A stretch of DNA of 64,000 nucleotides. Origin: an uncultured Oligoflexia bacterium (GTDB lineage Bacteria > Bdellovibrionota > Bacteriovoracia > Bacteriovoracales > Bacteriovoracaceae). The stretch covers positions 62,001 through 126,000 of the forward strand of contig CAJXPQ010000006.1 in NCBI GenBank assembly GCA_913058265.1. The letters are read 5' to 3'. The notes beneath the pieces were generated by a model. That model saw nothing but the letters and a program-made list of their open reading frames with translations, was not told where the DNA came from and searched no databases. This document shows positions 35,911 through 44,916 of this stretch, piece after piece. Position 1 is the first letter of the stretch; every line of letters begins with the position of its first letter. Made by a program: the position numbers and the translations under genes.

Positions 35911-37540
35911 TTATACTTTTTTCTAATTTCTTGAAGATATTTTTTTTACACTTTAATACTGTTTTTGATTCTTGGTCATTATAACTCTCATCTAACTTTC
36001 GTACTAAATCTTTAAGATACACCTTGCTCTTCTCATCAAGCTCCACTTTATCTATAATATCAAGCATTTTCATCTCAGTATCTATAAGTGATAGAATTTT
36101 ATGTAATCTAGCATAGGTAACACCATACTTGTAAACCTCATCAAATACTGATAGTTCTTTCAGACCTGAAAAATTAACAACCCTGTATAAAGTGTATCCC
36201 AACAAAAGTAATAACAATCCGAGGGCGAGAACAATAATCTCTGATGCGTAATATATATAGGTATTTACGACTGAATATAAAGGTATCCACTTAGGCTTAC
36301 TTTCAACTTTCCCTAAAGCCTCGCTAGCATTAACAGGTACTATATTCTTATCCTGTACCTTCTCAATTTTAACCTGTGAACTTCCACCAGCAATTTTAAT
36401 TTCTGGAATCTTTAATTTCACATTTTCAAACTCTTTACTTTCGACATTAAAATAAGAAAGCTCTAAGTATCTCTCAGGTAGAGTTACAGTATCGCGACCA
36501 AGATAAGTATATTTTATCTTTTTTTGCGCCGTAAAATCTTGCTTTACAACTAAGTCTCCAGATTTTTCGAACTCTTCAATTTCTGAATTCGATATAATAC
36601 TCGGTGCCTCAAACAATTCAAGTGCTCCGCCACCCGAGACCATCATTTCCATTTCAATAGGCTCGTTAGTAATAAATCTATTTCGTGGAACCGCTAAATT
36701 GAACTCATGCTTTCCAACTAAGCCAGTATAATTTGATGGTATTTGACCAGGTAATGGCATAACGGTTATATCTATTTCAGGACTTCTAATTGTCTTCGAC
36801 ATTCTTTTACCAAGCTGAAGATTAAATCCGAAGTTACCTAGAGAGTTTCTTCCAGTTGAATAACCAATCTTCATACTTAAAGAGTCTATACTATAGTCTC
36901 CTGGCTTCTGACCAAATAATTGCGCCGTATACATTAGCCGCCTTGAATAGATCTCGCCATTATCACTTATTCTTTGCTGGTTCATGCTTTCTTGATGAAA
37001 TCTTTTTAAGAATTTATCTAACTTTGGAAATTTCTTGATATCTGCATTTGTTATAGGTACATCTTGTCTATTATATAAGTAATATCGTACGATAATGGAC
37101 TCACCGACATAAACCTTTGTTTTATTAACCTCAGCTCTTACAAAAATTCTCTTAGGCTTCGCTGCAACTTTCAAAACCTGAATAAGTTTTGAAGGATGAG
37201 ATATCTTCTTGTCACCAAGTTGAACGCGGATTAAGTTTAAATATGCTGACCCTGGCCTCTTTGCCAACATCTCGTATGTATAAGATACAGATCGCTTAAC
37301 AGAGACTTCTCCATTAATATAAGTCGCTCTAGTAGAAACTGAAGGCGCAGACCTTGAGATAACTTCCACATTTATTGGATTAAATGAGATTAATGGCTCT
37401 TCATCACTCTGAGTTTCAATTGTAAAGTCTACATTAAATGTATCATTTAAGATGGGCTGCCTAGGTGTTACCTTTACTTTTATCTTATCCGCATAAGCTG
37501 ATGTCATAAGAAATACCAATAGCACCAAAAATACTTTCAT
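35888..37540 (-). CDS. batD: BatD-like envelope protein
   Basis: A protein of about 550 residues with a signal peptide (MKVFLVLLVFLMTSAYA), a large exported beta-rich region of repeated Ig-like domains (KVTPRQPILNDTFNVDFTI, RAEVNKTKVYVGESIIVRYY, LAVPRNRFITNEPIEMEMM) and one membrane helix near residue 420, followed by a cytoplasmic helical tail. This matches BatD of the Bacteroides aerotolerance-type operon. The ATG at 37540 overlaps the preceding stop as TAATG with AAGGA upstream; an in-frame TTG two codons earlier is possible. It is presumed to be a periplasmic partner of the BatA/BatB VWA proteins. Confidence 0.88.
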   Translation of the reverse strand: MKVFLVLLVFLMTSAYADKIKVKVTPRQPILNDTFNVDFTIETQSDEEPLISFNPINVEVISRSAPSVSTRATYINGEVSVKRSVSYTYEMLAKRPGSAYLNLIRVQLGDKKISHPSKLIQVLKVAAKPKRIFVRAEVNKTKVYVGESIIVRYYLYNRQDVPITNADIKKFPKLDKFLKRFHQESMNQQRISDNGEIYSRRLMYTAQLFGQKPGDYSIDSLSMKIGYSTGRNSLGNFGFNLQLGKRMSKTIRSPEIDITVMPLPGQIPSNYTGLVGKHEFNLAVPRNRFITNEPIEMEMMVSGGGALELFEAPSIISNSEIEEFEKSGDLVVKQDFTAQKKIKYTYLGRDTVTLPERYLELSYFNVESKEFENVKLKIPEIKIAGGSSQVKIEKVQDKNIVPVNASEALGKVESKPKWIPLYSVVNTYIYYASEIIVLALGLLLLLLGYTLYRVVNFSGLKELSVFDEVYKYGVTYARLHKILSLIDTEMKMLDIIDKVELDEKSKVYLKDLVRKLDESYNDQESKTVLKCKKNIFKKLEKSINDEFREN

Positions 37541-39285
37541 TACCAATCCTTAGCTTTTGAAGACTTTCTATTATCAATTGTCTTTGCATCGATAAGCTTC
37601 TTCTGTAATTGATTATCATCACTCATTAATTGCTTTAAGAGAACAGGGACTTTCTTTTTGCGCTCTTTCTTTTCTTTACCTGACTCACTCTTATTTTTCT
37701 TATCTTTATTTTTTTCTTCTGTATCTTTATCAGATGGCTTTTTATTTTTATCACCATCATCTTTATCTTTATTCTCTTTTTTATCATCTTCATTATTTTT
37801 ATCATCTTCAGGTTTACCCTCAGAGTTACCTTTTTCGGATTCTGAATCTTTATTCTCATCCCTTTCTTCGCTTTTTTCCTTATCTTGACCTTTCTTACCT
37901 TTTCCACCAGCTGACTGCTTCAATGCCTTCAGAATATTCTTCTTGATCTCGTCCTCAAGCATTTGATCTTCATGAGTGTTACCTTTCATATAATCCAAAA
38001 TATTATTATATTTAGATATTGCACGGCTTGGTTTTTCATTCATCAGCATAGAAGTAGCATAATTGAAGTGCTCTCTGAGGTTTGATGACTCTAAGTCTTT
38101 TGGCAGAGTCTCTTTATATAGAAGCTCTGCTTCTTCAGAGAACTTATCCTGCAGAAGGGATGACGCAAGATTACCAATACCAGAATCATCAAGTTCTCCC
38201 TCTCTAAATTTTTTCTCAAAACTTAAGGTCTTTTCAGATTTTACTTTTTCAGGTTCTTCTTCGTTTGATTCGCTGTTTTGTGCTGATATATTAAAACTAA
38301 TCAAAAGCATTAATGTTACAAAGGATTTTTTAAAGTCTAAAAGCATAGCGAGTATGAATAATATCATTGCTGGCACCAAGAAGTAGCTGGCAAGTATTGG
38401 TCTAATTCTAAATTCATTTTTAGAGGTTTTAAGTTCAAATGATCTATTAAAAAAGTTGATGATTTCTTCTGTAGGAAGTGAATAAGATGAGACAATCCAA
38501 TATTTATAATTTTCGATCTTATCACCGAGACTCTTTAGAAAATCTTCGTTGAGCTTAGTGATGACGACCTTGCCTTGATGCTTTTTGTTACCTTGAAATA
38601 CATTTTTTCTATCTCGTACTGGAATAGTACTGCCTTTTGCTGTTCCAACTCCAACAACCGCGACTGAAATACCATCAGGAATAGTGAGTTCAATCCCACC
38701 GTCTGTCTCCTCGGCATCTGTGAAGATTAGTATGTTTCCAATCACATCTTCGGAGGTATTCTTAAAATATTGAATACTCTCCTGGATTGCTAAGGAGAGA
38801 CCTGTTCCCCCTCTCTTTAATTCCAATGTTTCTAGCATGCCAACCCTGGCTTTAATTAGGTCATAATCGTCAGTAAAGGGTACGATTGTTTTTTGCCCAT
38901 CAGAGAAAACATTTACTGCAACCTTTTGTCCTATGGCTTTTTTTACATAATGTCTTACAAGTAACAAGGCTTTATTGTATCTATTCGGCCTTACATCTTC
39001 TGCCAACATACTTCCAGAACTATCTATTAATATGATTGTTCGTTGATCTGATGTTTTACCTGTAATTTTTTGCTCTGGTCCTCTTAGATCTAACAGCGCC
39101 ATAGAAAAAAGAATTAAAGATAATGACAATAAATACATAGAGATCTTAGACGATCTTGATTCAATATGAAACCAATGACTTTTCACCCATTCAAAGTAAT
39201 TCTTTCTTTGCTTAAAGGAAAAAAATAAATAGATCAATAGAAATATGATAATAAAAGGTAGAAGCTCGTAATTATTTAAAATCAT
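37540..39285 (-). CDS. BatB/BatC-like fusion: VWA domain plus TPR and charged tail
   Basis: The 581-residue protein begins with membrane helices flanking a von Willebrand A domain whose MIDAS motif is DSSGSML, followed by TDAEETDGG. A further helix (about 305-325) is followed by an exported-looking TPR-like region (LREHFNYATSMLMNEKPSRA) and then about 100 residues of almost pure Lys/Glu/Asp/Asn, ending KVPVLLKQLMSDDNQLQKKL. BatB (VWA) and BatC (TPR) are separate in many genomes; here they are one chain. The nucleotide composition of the tail is strongly purine-biased. It overlaps batA by 4 nt (ATGA). Confidence 0.88.
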   Translation of the reverse strand: MILNNYELLPFIIIFLLIYLFFSFKQRKNYFEWVKSHWFHIESRSSKISMYLLSLSLILFSMALLDLRGPEQKITGKTSDQRTIILIDSSGSMLAEDVRPNRYNKALLLVRHYVKKAIGQKVAVNVFSDGQKTIVPFTDDYDLIKARVGMLETLELKRGGTGLSLAIQESIQYFKNTSEDVIGNILIFTDAEETDGGIELTIPDGISVAVVGVGTAKGSTIPVRDRKNVFQGNKKHQGKVVITKLNEDFLKSLGDKIENYKYWIVSSYSLPTEEIINFFNRSFELKTSKNEFRIRPILASYFLVPAMILFILAMLLDFKKSFVTLMLLISFNISAQNSESNEEEPEKVKSEKTLSFEKKFREGELDDSGIGNLASSLLQDKFSEEAELLYKETLPKDLESSNLREHFNYATSMLMNEKPSRAISKYNNILDYMKGNTHEDQMLEDEIKKNILKALKQSAGGKGKKGQDKEKSEERDENKDSESEKGNSEGKPEDDKNNEDDKKENKDKDDGDKNKKPSDKDTEEKNKDKKNKSESGKEKKERKKKVPVLLKQLMSDDNQLQKKLIDAKTIDNRKSSKAKDW

Positions 39286-40253
39286 ACAACCTCCTTAAGC
39301 CAAAATCGTCTTAATAATTGAGCAAAGCAAAACATCAAAATTCCCCAGAACAAATAATCATAAAATAGTTCATCGTATATAACTTGGCCTTGGCTTTTAA
39401 TCTTTGTTTTTTCTAATTTTTGTATTTCGTCCAATATTTCTTTAAGGCTATCCTGACTATCTGCCATAAAGCTCTTACCACCTGTAATCTTAGAGATTTC
39501 TTCAAGGGTTTTTGTATCAATTGATCCTCCCGGTAGATTTTGATACTGAACTCTTCCGAAAGGATCTTTTCCAATTGGTAAACGTGATTTTCTTGTTCCT
39601 AACCCAATTGTGTAGACTTTTATATTAAAATCTTTGGCCGTTCTTGCTGCATTAATGGGAGTCATATTTCCAATATTATTTACACCGTCTGTTAATAATA
39701 CTATGACTTTATTCTTCGTTTCACTACTTTGTGCTCTTGCAACACCCAATGCGAGAGCATCTCCAATATTTGTACCACTTCCTAAATATCCAATTTTTAT
39801 CTCTGAAATAACTTCATCAATTAATTTTGGATCAGTTGTCAGTGGTAGCAGGGTGAATACTTTTTCAGAGAATATAATGATGCCGATTCTATCAGTTGGT
39901 CTTAGGGCAGAGAACTCTCTTAGCTTTTGTTTTGCAACTTCCAACCGATTTGGTTTCAGGTCATCTGCCAACATTGAACGCGAAACATCAACGACTAAAA
40001 ATATGTCATTCACTTCAATATCACTTGGCATAAACTTTAAAGGTTTTCTTGGACCAGTCATTGCAAAGCTAATCAATAATAGTCCAACGATTCCAATACC
40101 AAATATAATCGTTCTAAGAAATCCATTTGCCTTGCTACTCTTTCCGACAGGTAAAATTAACTGTGCTGGTTTAATTAAATACCAGTAATTAATGGCCCAA
40201 AGAATGGCAGCAAACAAACCGATAAAAGCTAGTTCAATTGACTTAAACTCCAT
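39282..40253 (-). CDS. batA: BatA-like VWA membrane protein
   Basis: A 323-residue protein with two N-terminal membrane helices, a VWA domain with an intact MIDAS (DVSRSML, then TGT-like GSGTNIGDAL and LTDGVNNIG) and a C-terminal helix (LFYDYLFWGILMFCFAQLL). This is the classical BatA layout. Metal-dependent VWA domains act as adhesion or assembly modules activated by MoxR ATPases. It overlaps both neighbours by 4-11 nt. Confidence 0.92.
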   Translation of the reverse strand: MEFKSIELAFIGLFAAILWAINYWYLIKPAQLILPVGKSSKANGFLRTIIFGIGIVGLLLISFAMTGPRKPLKFMPSDIEVNDIFLVVDVSRSMLADDLKPNRLEVAKQKLREFSALRPTDRIGIIIFSEKVFTLLPLTTDPKLIDEVISEIKIGYLGSGTNIGDALALGVARAQSSETKNKVIVLLTDGVNNIGNMTPINAARTAKDFNIKVYTIGLGTRKSRLPIGKDPFGRVQYQNLPGGSIDTKTLEEISKITGGKSFMADSQDSLKEILDEIQKLEKTKIKSQGQVIYDELFYDYLFWGILMFCFAQLLRRFWLKEVV

Positions 40254-40995
40254 TAAAAATATCCTCTATATCGAGTTTTTTCTTCAGTGAGTTTATATGC
40301 TCTAACTCAGCATCCAACCATGATTCCTTATATTGTATTTTATATATACCTTTTAATAGTATCAATAATTGATGATCTTCATTTTTTACAAGTGATAGAA
40401 TCTCCTGTTTGTATGAATGTACTCTTTCGAAGTCTTCTCTTGTCTTTGCTTTTTTGAATAACTCAATTATATTTTTCTTTCTCTCTTCAATCTCTTGCTG
40501 ATATTTCTTTTTGTCACGACGAAGATTTATGAATCCCTTAACAAAAAATATTATTATAAACAGGAAGACAGCTATGGAGCCGTAGATAATATTTTTCCAT
40601 ATAGCCTGCTCACTCATCAGATTATCTCCCGAGAAGCTAAATAGTTCAGGATTATCCTGTTTCTGTTCTGGCTTATATTGAAATCTTTGTATTGAAAAAA
40701 GATCCTTTTCGTTTTCATTCTTCTTTTTTTTCTTTGGTGGATCAAGAATAAATATCTTAAATTGCTTAGGGCTTCTATCTGGATAGACATCCATTACATA
40801 CATAATCTGATTGATTTTTGTGTTTTTGAGTTTTTTTAATTCTTCTATATTTAGTGATGTCTCAATAGCAACTGTATATATTTCTCCATTAGATATGACA
40901 ACATCACTTCCAAGTGGATAAACACTATTTGCATACAAACTGAAGTTTACCCCATACATCATGATTAATAAGAATATGACTCTATAACATTTCAC
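40243..40995 (-). CDS. Signal-peptide protein with central membrane helix, bat operon
   Basis: I do not recognise a named family. The 250-residue product has a signal peptide (MKCYRVIFLLIMMYGVNFSLYA), a roughly 110-residue exported domain, a basic patch (DPPKKKKKNENEK), one membrane helix (IIYGSIAVFLFIIIFFV) and a cytoplasmic coiled-coil tail. A GTG start at 40995 with GAGGGG 7 nt upstream is well supported. It occupies the place where other bat operons carry a DUF4381-like membrane protein between the DUF58 and VWA genes, and it may be a divergent version. Confidence 0.8.
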   Translation of the reverse strand: MKCYRVIFLLIMMYGVNFSLYANSVYPLGSDVVISNGEIYTVAIETSLNIEELKKLKNTKINQIMYVMDVYPDRSPKQFKIFILDPPKKKKKNENEKDLFSIQRFQYKPEQKQDNPELFSFSGDNLMSEQAIWKNIIYGSIAVFLFIIIFFVKGFINLRRDKKKYQQEIEERKKNIIELFKKAKTREDFERVHSYKQEILSLVKNEDHQLLILLKGIYKIQYKESWLDAELEHINSLKKKLDIEDIFNGV

Positions 40996-41812
40996 GTATG
41001 AACCCCTCTAAATATCGTTCATCGACGCTAAGATACTTATAACGTCCTTTAGCAAGATTGACATTAGTATCTGACTCTATTCTAACTAGACTTTTTTTCT
41101 TTTTGCCTTGCCCGAATATAGAAAAGGGCTGTTTTTTGTTTTTCTCTAGAGGTGATTGAATGACAAAGCAATGTAAGTTTTTTCTATATACCAATTTATT
41201 TAATAGCTCTATGTCTGAGACTTCTGACAAGTCATTGAGATATACGACTTCTTTTCTTCTCGCAATCAAATCCTTTAACATTGAATTTTTCTTTTTTTCA
41301 TTTCCTTCTGTCTCATATCTTTTTTCAAGATTTACCGTGCCGTCGGATTCCAAAACACCCATTTTCTCAAGCTGAGATACTAAGAGTATGATTCCTTCCT
41401 GCCCGCTCATAAGTGGTAGCCTTAAAATCTTATCTGTACAGATTATTGCTGAAACTTTATCTTTAGACTTTTCTGCCAATAAATATATCAAGCACAGAAG
41501 CTCTAAGGCCGCTTGTAGCTTTGAAACCCCATTATATCCAAATAGCATTGTATTAGTGATATCAACAACGACATATATCTCAACATTACGCTCTTCTTCG
41601 AAGGTTTTAATATACGTGGTATTTGTTTTTGCAGATAGTTTCCAGTCAATAAAACGAACATCATCACCAGGATTATATACCTGGTGCTCCTTAAAGTGGA
41701 GGCCTGCTCCCTTAAAGTGGGATTTGAGCATTCCAACAGAAAAAGAATTTGCATTTCGAAAAAGATGACTCTGAAGCGAGCCAACAATTTTCTCAATTTC
41801 ACGTAGGTTCAT
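40982..41812 (-). CDS. DUF58 domain protein
   Basis: A 276-residue cytoplasmic protein of the DUF58 family, with the conserved HFKGAGLHFKEHQVYNPGDD and VRFIDWKLSAKTNTTYIKTF segments, then a VWA-like fold (VEIYVVVDITNTMLFG). DUF58 proteins almost always accompany MoxR ATPases and VWA proteins. The ATG at 41812 is one base after the moxR stop; a GTG seven codons upstream is the alternative. Function is unproven, probably linking MoxR to BatA/BatB. Confidence 0.92.
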   Translation of the reverse strand: MNLREIEKIVGSLQSHLFRNANSFSVGMLKSHFKGAGLHFKEHQVYNPGDDVRFIDWKLSAKTNTTYIKTFEEERNVEIYVVVDITNTMLFGYNGVSKLQAALELLCLIYLLAEKSKDKVSAIICTDKILRLPLMSGQEGIILLVSQLEKMGVLESDGTVNLEKRYETEGNEKKKNSMLKDLIARRKEVVYLNDLSEVSDIELLNKLVYRKNLHCFVIQSPLEKNKKQPFSIFGQGKKKKSLVRIESDTNVNLAKGRYKYLSVDERYLEGFIREML

Positions 41813-41813
41813 C

Positions 41814-42761
41814 TTATAAGCACTCACTCGCAATATCGTACACTACATTTCTAACATTAATTTTATCTATTACGGCCTCATAAGAAAGTAAAACTCTATG
41901 ACCTAATACACCCTTTACATTTGCAAGTACGTCTTCAGGCGAAGCGTAATCTTTGCCGGCCATATAAGCTTTAAACTTGGCCATACGATATAGCCATATT
42001 GCTGCTCTTGGAGAGGCTCCTGCCATGATTGCGCCATCATATTTTTTAATAAAGTGCTCATTTCCTGGTCTTGTAGCGTGAACAATCTTTATAATTATAT
42101 CTTTCAACTTTTCATCTACAAAAACCTTTTCTACATCTGACTTTAAAGTAGCAAAGTCAGTACTATTCATGATTGGATTTAATGCACCCAAAGAAGATAT
42201 TTTTAAATCTAGTATCGATTTTTCTGATTCAAAATCTGGATAGTCCACAAGTACCTTCATCATAAATCTATCAAGTTGTGCCTCAGGTAAGTTATATGTT
42301 CCTTCTTGTTCTATAGGATTTTGTGTTGCCATTACGACAAAAGGTGACTTTAGAGGGTAAGACTTCTCACCTATGGTGACTTGTTTTTCCGCCATTGCTT
42401 CTAATAGTGCGGCCTGAACTTTCGCCGGAGATCTATTGATTTCATCAGCTAAAACCAATTGGGTGAAAATTGGTCCAAATTTTGTTGTGAATTCTTCTTT
42501 CTTTTGATTATAAATCATGGTTCCTATTAAATCACTTGGTAGCAAGTCTGGAGTAAATTGAACTCTATTAAACTCTAGTTCACAAAGTTTACTCATCGTT
42601 GAAACACTTAATGTTTTTCCAAGTCCAGGCATTCCCTCAATTAGAAGATGTCCTTCACAAACTAGTGCAGCTATAATTGACTCCAACATATTATCTTGTC
42701 CAAAAATAACGCTTCTTGCGGACGATAGTACATTTTCAACTTTTTCTCTTACTTCACTCAT
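41814..42761 (-). CDS. moxR: MoxR-family AAA+ ATPase
   Basis: A 315-residue MoxR ATPase with Walker A EGMPGLGKTLSVS, Walker B VLADEINRSPAKVQAALLEA, sensor 1 VMATQNPIEQEGTYNLPEAQ and the C-terminal lid with ASPRAAIWLYRMAKFKA. MoxR proteins act as chaperones for metal-dependent VWA proteins. It has a good ribosome-binding site (AGGAG, 5 nt) and is the first gene of a seven-gene minus-strand run ending with ribF-aroE. Confidence 0.96.
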   Translation of the reverse strand: MSEVREKVENVLSSARSVIFGQDNMLESIIAALVCEGHLLIEGMPGLGKTLSVSTMSKLCELEFNRVQFTPDLLPSDLIGTMIYNQKKEEFTTKFGPIFTQLVLADEINRSPAKVQAALLEAMAEKQVTIGEKSYPLKSPFVVMATQNPIEQEGTYNLPEAQLDRFMMKVLVDYPDFESEKSILDLKISSLGALNPIMNSTDFATLKSDVEKVFVDEKLKDIIIKIVHATRPGNEHFIKKYDGAIMAGASPRAAIWLYRMAKFKAYMAGKDYASPEDVLANVKGVLGHRVLLSYEAVIDKINVRNVVYDIASECL

Positions 42762-42818
42762 TTCAGCTCCTCATAAGCACTTTATTTCTTTGATAATTTT
42801 CTCATTCATTCGTCTAGT

Positions 42819-42824
42819 ATTATA
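42819..42824 (-). promoter_or_regulatory. Putative -10 element upstream of moxR
   Basis: A consensus TATAAT on the minus strand about 58 nt before moxR, in the only sizeable gap (105 nt) before this operon. The -35 position reads CTACCT and is poor, so an activator or another sigma factor may be involved. Confidence 0.4.
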
Positions 42825-42866
42825 CAAGTTGAATTAATTTTAGGTAGATATTTTTATTAGAGTATT

Positions 42867-43703
42867 CTAGTCTGTCTTACTGTTTTCAAACCAGTCTCTG
42901 GCAGTACTATTCTCTATTGAGTGTTCATTGAATTCAAATGTCTCACTTAATTCCCGATCAATTTCACCGGTTTTTATTTTTAATAAATTTTGTTTTGTTT
43001 TTGTGATGATTTTTGTTGGTAGCCAATGTTTACTAGTAACTTTAGAGTAGATTATTTCTGACTCTAGCTTAACTGTCTGTGTACCTTCATAAATGAACTT
43101 CTCAACCTTGGTAATTATCCACTTCCCCTTAGACCATTTTTCTTTTTTCAACGTATAATTAGTTCTTACCGTTCCAGTTGATACTTTTTCTATAACTTCA
43201 ATCTTTTGATTTTTGAATTTGATTTTTATTTCATTGCTATCGTTTAGACCACTTGCGTCTACATACAAGTACCAGTTTCCTTGTTTCTCTAAATATTCGT
43301 AATCCTTAAGCCACTTCTCAAAGCTACTTGCAAAGATTATATTCAATTTATCTCTGATGAGCTCTTTTACTTTAATTTGAATAATATCTGGGATTTTATT
43401 CTTATTGCCTAGGGAGATACCAATCTCATCTTTATACTTGTATGCCTTAATAACCATTGGCGCTGTTATCTGGAAGTGCTTAGAAAGTAACTCAATGACT
43501 TCATCGGATTTGACTGTAAAGCTTATATCTTTATATTGGTTAAAATCATATAGTCTTTTATCTACTGCTGGAATACCTGCTATTGCAGAATTAATCTTCA
43601 GTTGGATTGATAATATTATCCCAAGCTGGAAAATTAAAGATTTTAATATGCTTTTCTTTTTTAAAGGTAACTTTTCCTGCTGCACCTGTAACACCTTTGA
43701 CAT
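42867..43703 (-). CDS. Exported protein of unknown function, out-of-frame overlap with rqcH
   Basis: A protein of up to 278 residues with a basic N-terminus (KLPLKKKSILK) followed by a hydrophobic stretch and a plausible signal cleavage (SIQLKINSAIA, then GIPAVDKRL). The mature part is mixed alpha/beta with many Lys and Glu, and YTLKKEKWSKGKWIITKVEK plus YSKVTSKHWLPTKIITKTK suggest an outer-membrane-lipoprotein-carrier-like beta sheet, which is only a guess. The first 113 nt overlap the 3' end of rqcH in another frame, and the overlap encodes most of the signal peptide. The exact start (ATG 43703 or a GTG 9-18 nt later) is uncertain. Confidence 0.72.
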   Translation of the reverse strand: MSKVLQVQQEKLPLKKKSILKSLIFQLGIILSIQLKINSAIAGIPAVDKRLYDFNQYKDISFTVKSDEVIELLSKHFQITAPMVIKAYKYKDEIGISLGNKNKIPDIIQIKVKELIRDKLNIIFASSFEKWLKDYEYLEKQGNWYLYVDASGLNDSNEIKIKFKNQKIEVIEKVSTGTVRTNYTLKKEKWSKGKWIITKVEKFIYEGTQTVKLESEIIYSKVTSKHWLPTKIITKTKQNLLKIKTGEIDRELSETFEFNEHSIENSTARDWFENSKTD

Positions 43704-44916
43704 TCTTGACCATTGTATAAATCATTTGAACTTCAGTTCGCTCTATTTGTGAATATTTTACCATTGCAGCTGCTACTTTCCCAAATATATCATCACTTAA
43801 TGTGTTTTCTTTTAACTTAATGATAATATGCGCACTTCTATCACCCTCAAGGTGAAACCAATAGTCATCCTTTTTGGCCCATTGCTTTCTCAATCGATCA
43901 TTACCCTGTGCATTGATTCCGACACCAAGCTCCATGTCTTCAAAGGAGAACACTTGTATATTTCCCTCACCAGAGCTCTCTACACTTTTCTTCTTCTCAT
44001 TTCTCCAAATCGGCTTAACAATGACAAGTTCGCTCTTCCTTAAATCTTTAAGGTTATGCCCCTCAAGTTCACTCTGAGTATCTTTTAATCTTACCTTCAG
44101 GATCTTCTCTGCTTTCTTGAAATTTTTTATCTTTTGATACAGTTGATCGCGTCTAACATAATGAGATTTTTCTTTGAATTTTATTTTTATATCATCGATA
44201 AGAAGAACCTTATCTAATTTTTCAAGATTTTCAGTCGTTTCTATAAATTTTAATATATCTTCTTTTTTACCTACTTTTAGCAAGTCATTCTCAATATTTT
44301 TGACTTTTCTTTTTAGGAATTTTTTCTTCTTTGTTTCTGAACTACTAGAAAGAGCTTTCTTATTCTCTTGCTCTAAAAGTTCCTCTATTTCTATAAAGTT
44401 TTTTTCCCTGTATTCACTTTGTTTTTGTCGTCCCACTTCATTAAAGATATCATTGCTCAAGTTATCAGAGACTATCTTCTCCTGTGTCCAAGACTTGAAT
44501 ACTTTCATATGTTCACTTTTGGCATCATAATAGTGATGAGCAAAATATAACTTTCTTCCCATGTAGAAAAAGGCTGCCTTATTTACAACACCCCATTTTT
44601 GATAAGAAATTGTTATAATTCGATCTTGGTCATCGCAATCTATTGAAATAAGAATTGTCGCCGAAAGGTACTTCCTTAAATATTCGAGAAATACATCTTT
44701 CTTCCTGATAAAGCTTGGGATTTGCTTTTCTCCTAACCATATCCCCTCATTACTATTTCCACGTCCTAAACATAAATAATTTGTCTTTCCGGCATATCTC
44801 AAAGAGAATGATAAATAATAGGCTGAGCTATATAATTTTTGAATAAATATTTGCCCATTAACCTCTTGATTAATATCATTAACTTGTTTTTTAATTTGAG
44901 CATAAGACTGAATCAT
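43591..44916 (-). CDS. rqcH: NFACT-family ribosome quality control protein RqcH
   Basis: RqcH (Rqc2/NEMF homologue) binds peptidyl-tRNA-obstructed 50S subunits and directs C-terminal alanine tailing. The 441-residue product has the NFACT-N domain with the key Asp-Arg pair in DDQDRIITI (D98-R99, close to D97-R98 of Bacillus subtilis), a coiled-coil middle (about 200-300) and the NFACT-R domain (about 349-365, DYWFHLEGDRSAHIIIKL). It is shorter than the roughly 570-residue Bacillus protein, mainly through a shorter middle. The true start is the ATG at 44916: the longer frame extends antisense into mutS2. It is divergent from mutS2. Confidence 0.9.
   Translation of the reverse strand: MIQSYAQIKKQVNDINQEVNGQIFIQKLYSSAYYLSFSLRYAGKTNYLCLGRGNSNEGIWLGEKQIPSFIRKKDVFLEYLRKYLSATILISIDCDDQDRIITISYQKWGVVNKAAFFYMGRKLYFAHHYYDAKSEHMKVFKSWTQEKIVSDNLSNDIFNEVGRQKQSEYREKNFIEIEELLEQENKKALSSSSETKKKKFLKRKVKNIENDLLKVGKKEDILKFIETTENLEKLDKVLLIDDIKIKFKEKSHYVRRDQLYQKIKNFKKAEKILKVRLKDTQSELEGHNLKDLRKSELVIVKPIWRNEKKKSVESSGEGNIQVFSFEDMELGVGINAQGNDRLRKQWAKKDDYWFHLEGDRSAHIIIKLKENTLSDDIFGKVAAAMVKYSQIERTEVQMIYTMVKNVKGVTGAAGKVTFKKEKHIKIFNFPAWDNIINPTED

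Noticed and set aside
37635-37907. Coding frames on either strand across the BatB/BatC Lys/Glu-rich tail
   Set aside because: These are shadows of a low-complexity purine-rich sequence and have one- or two-residue composition; the BatB/BatC frame continues through with clear domain structure.
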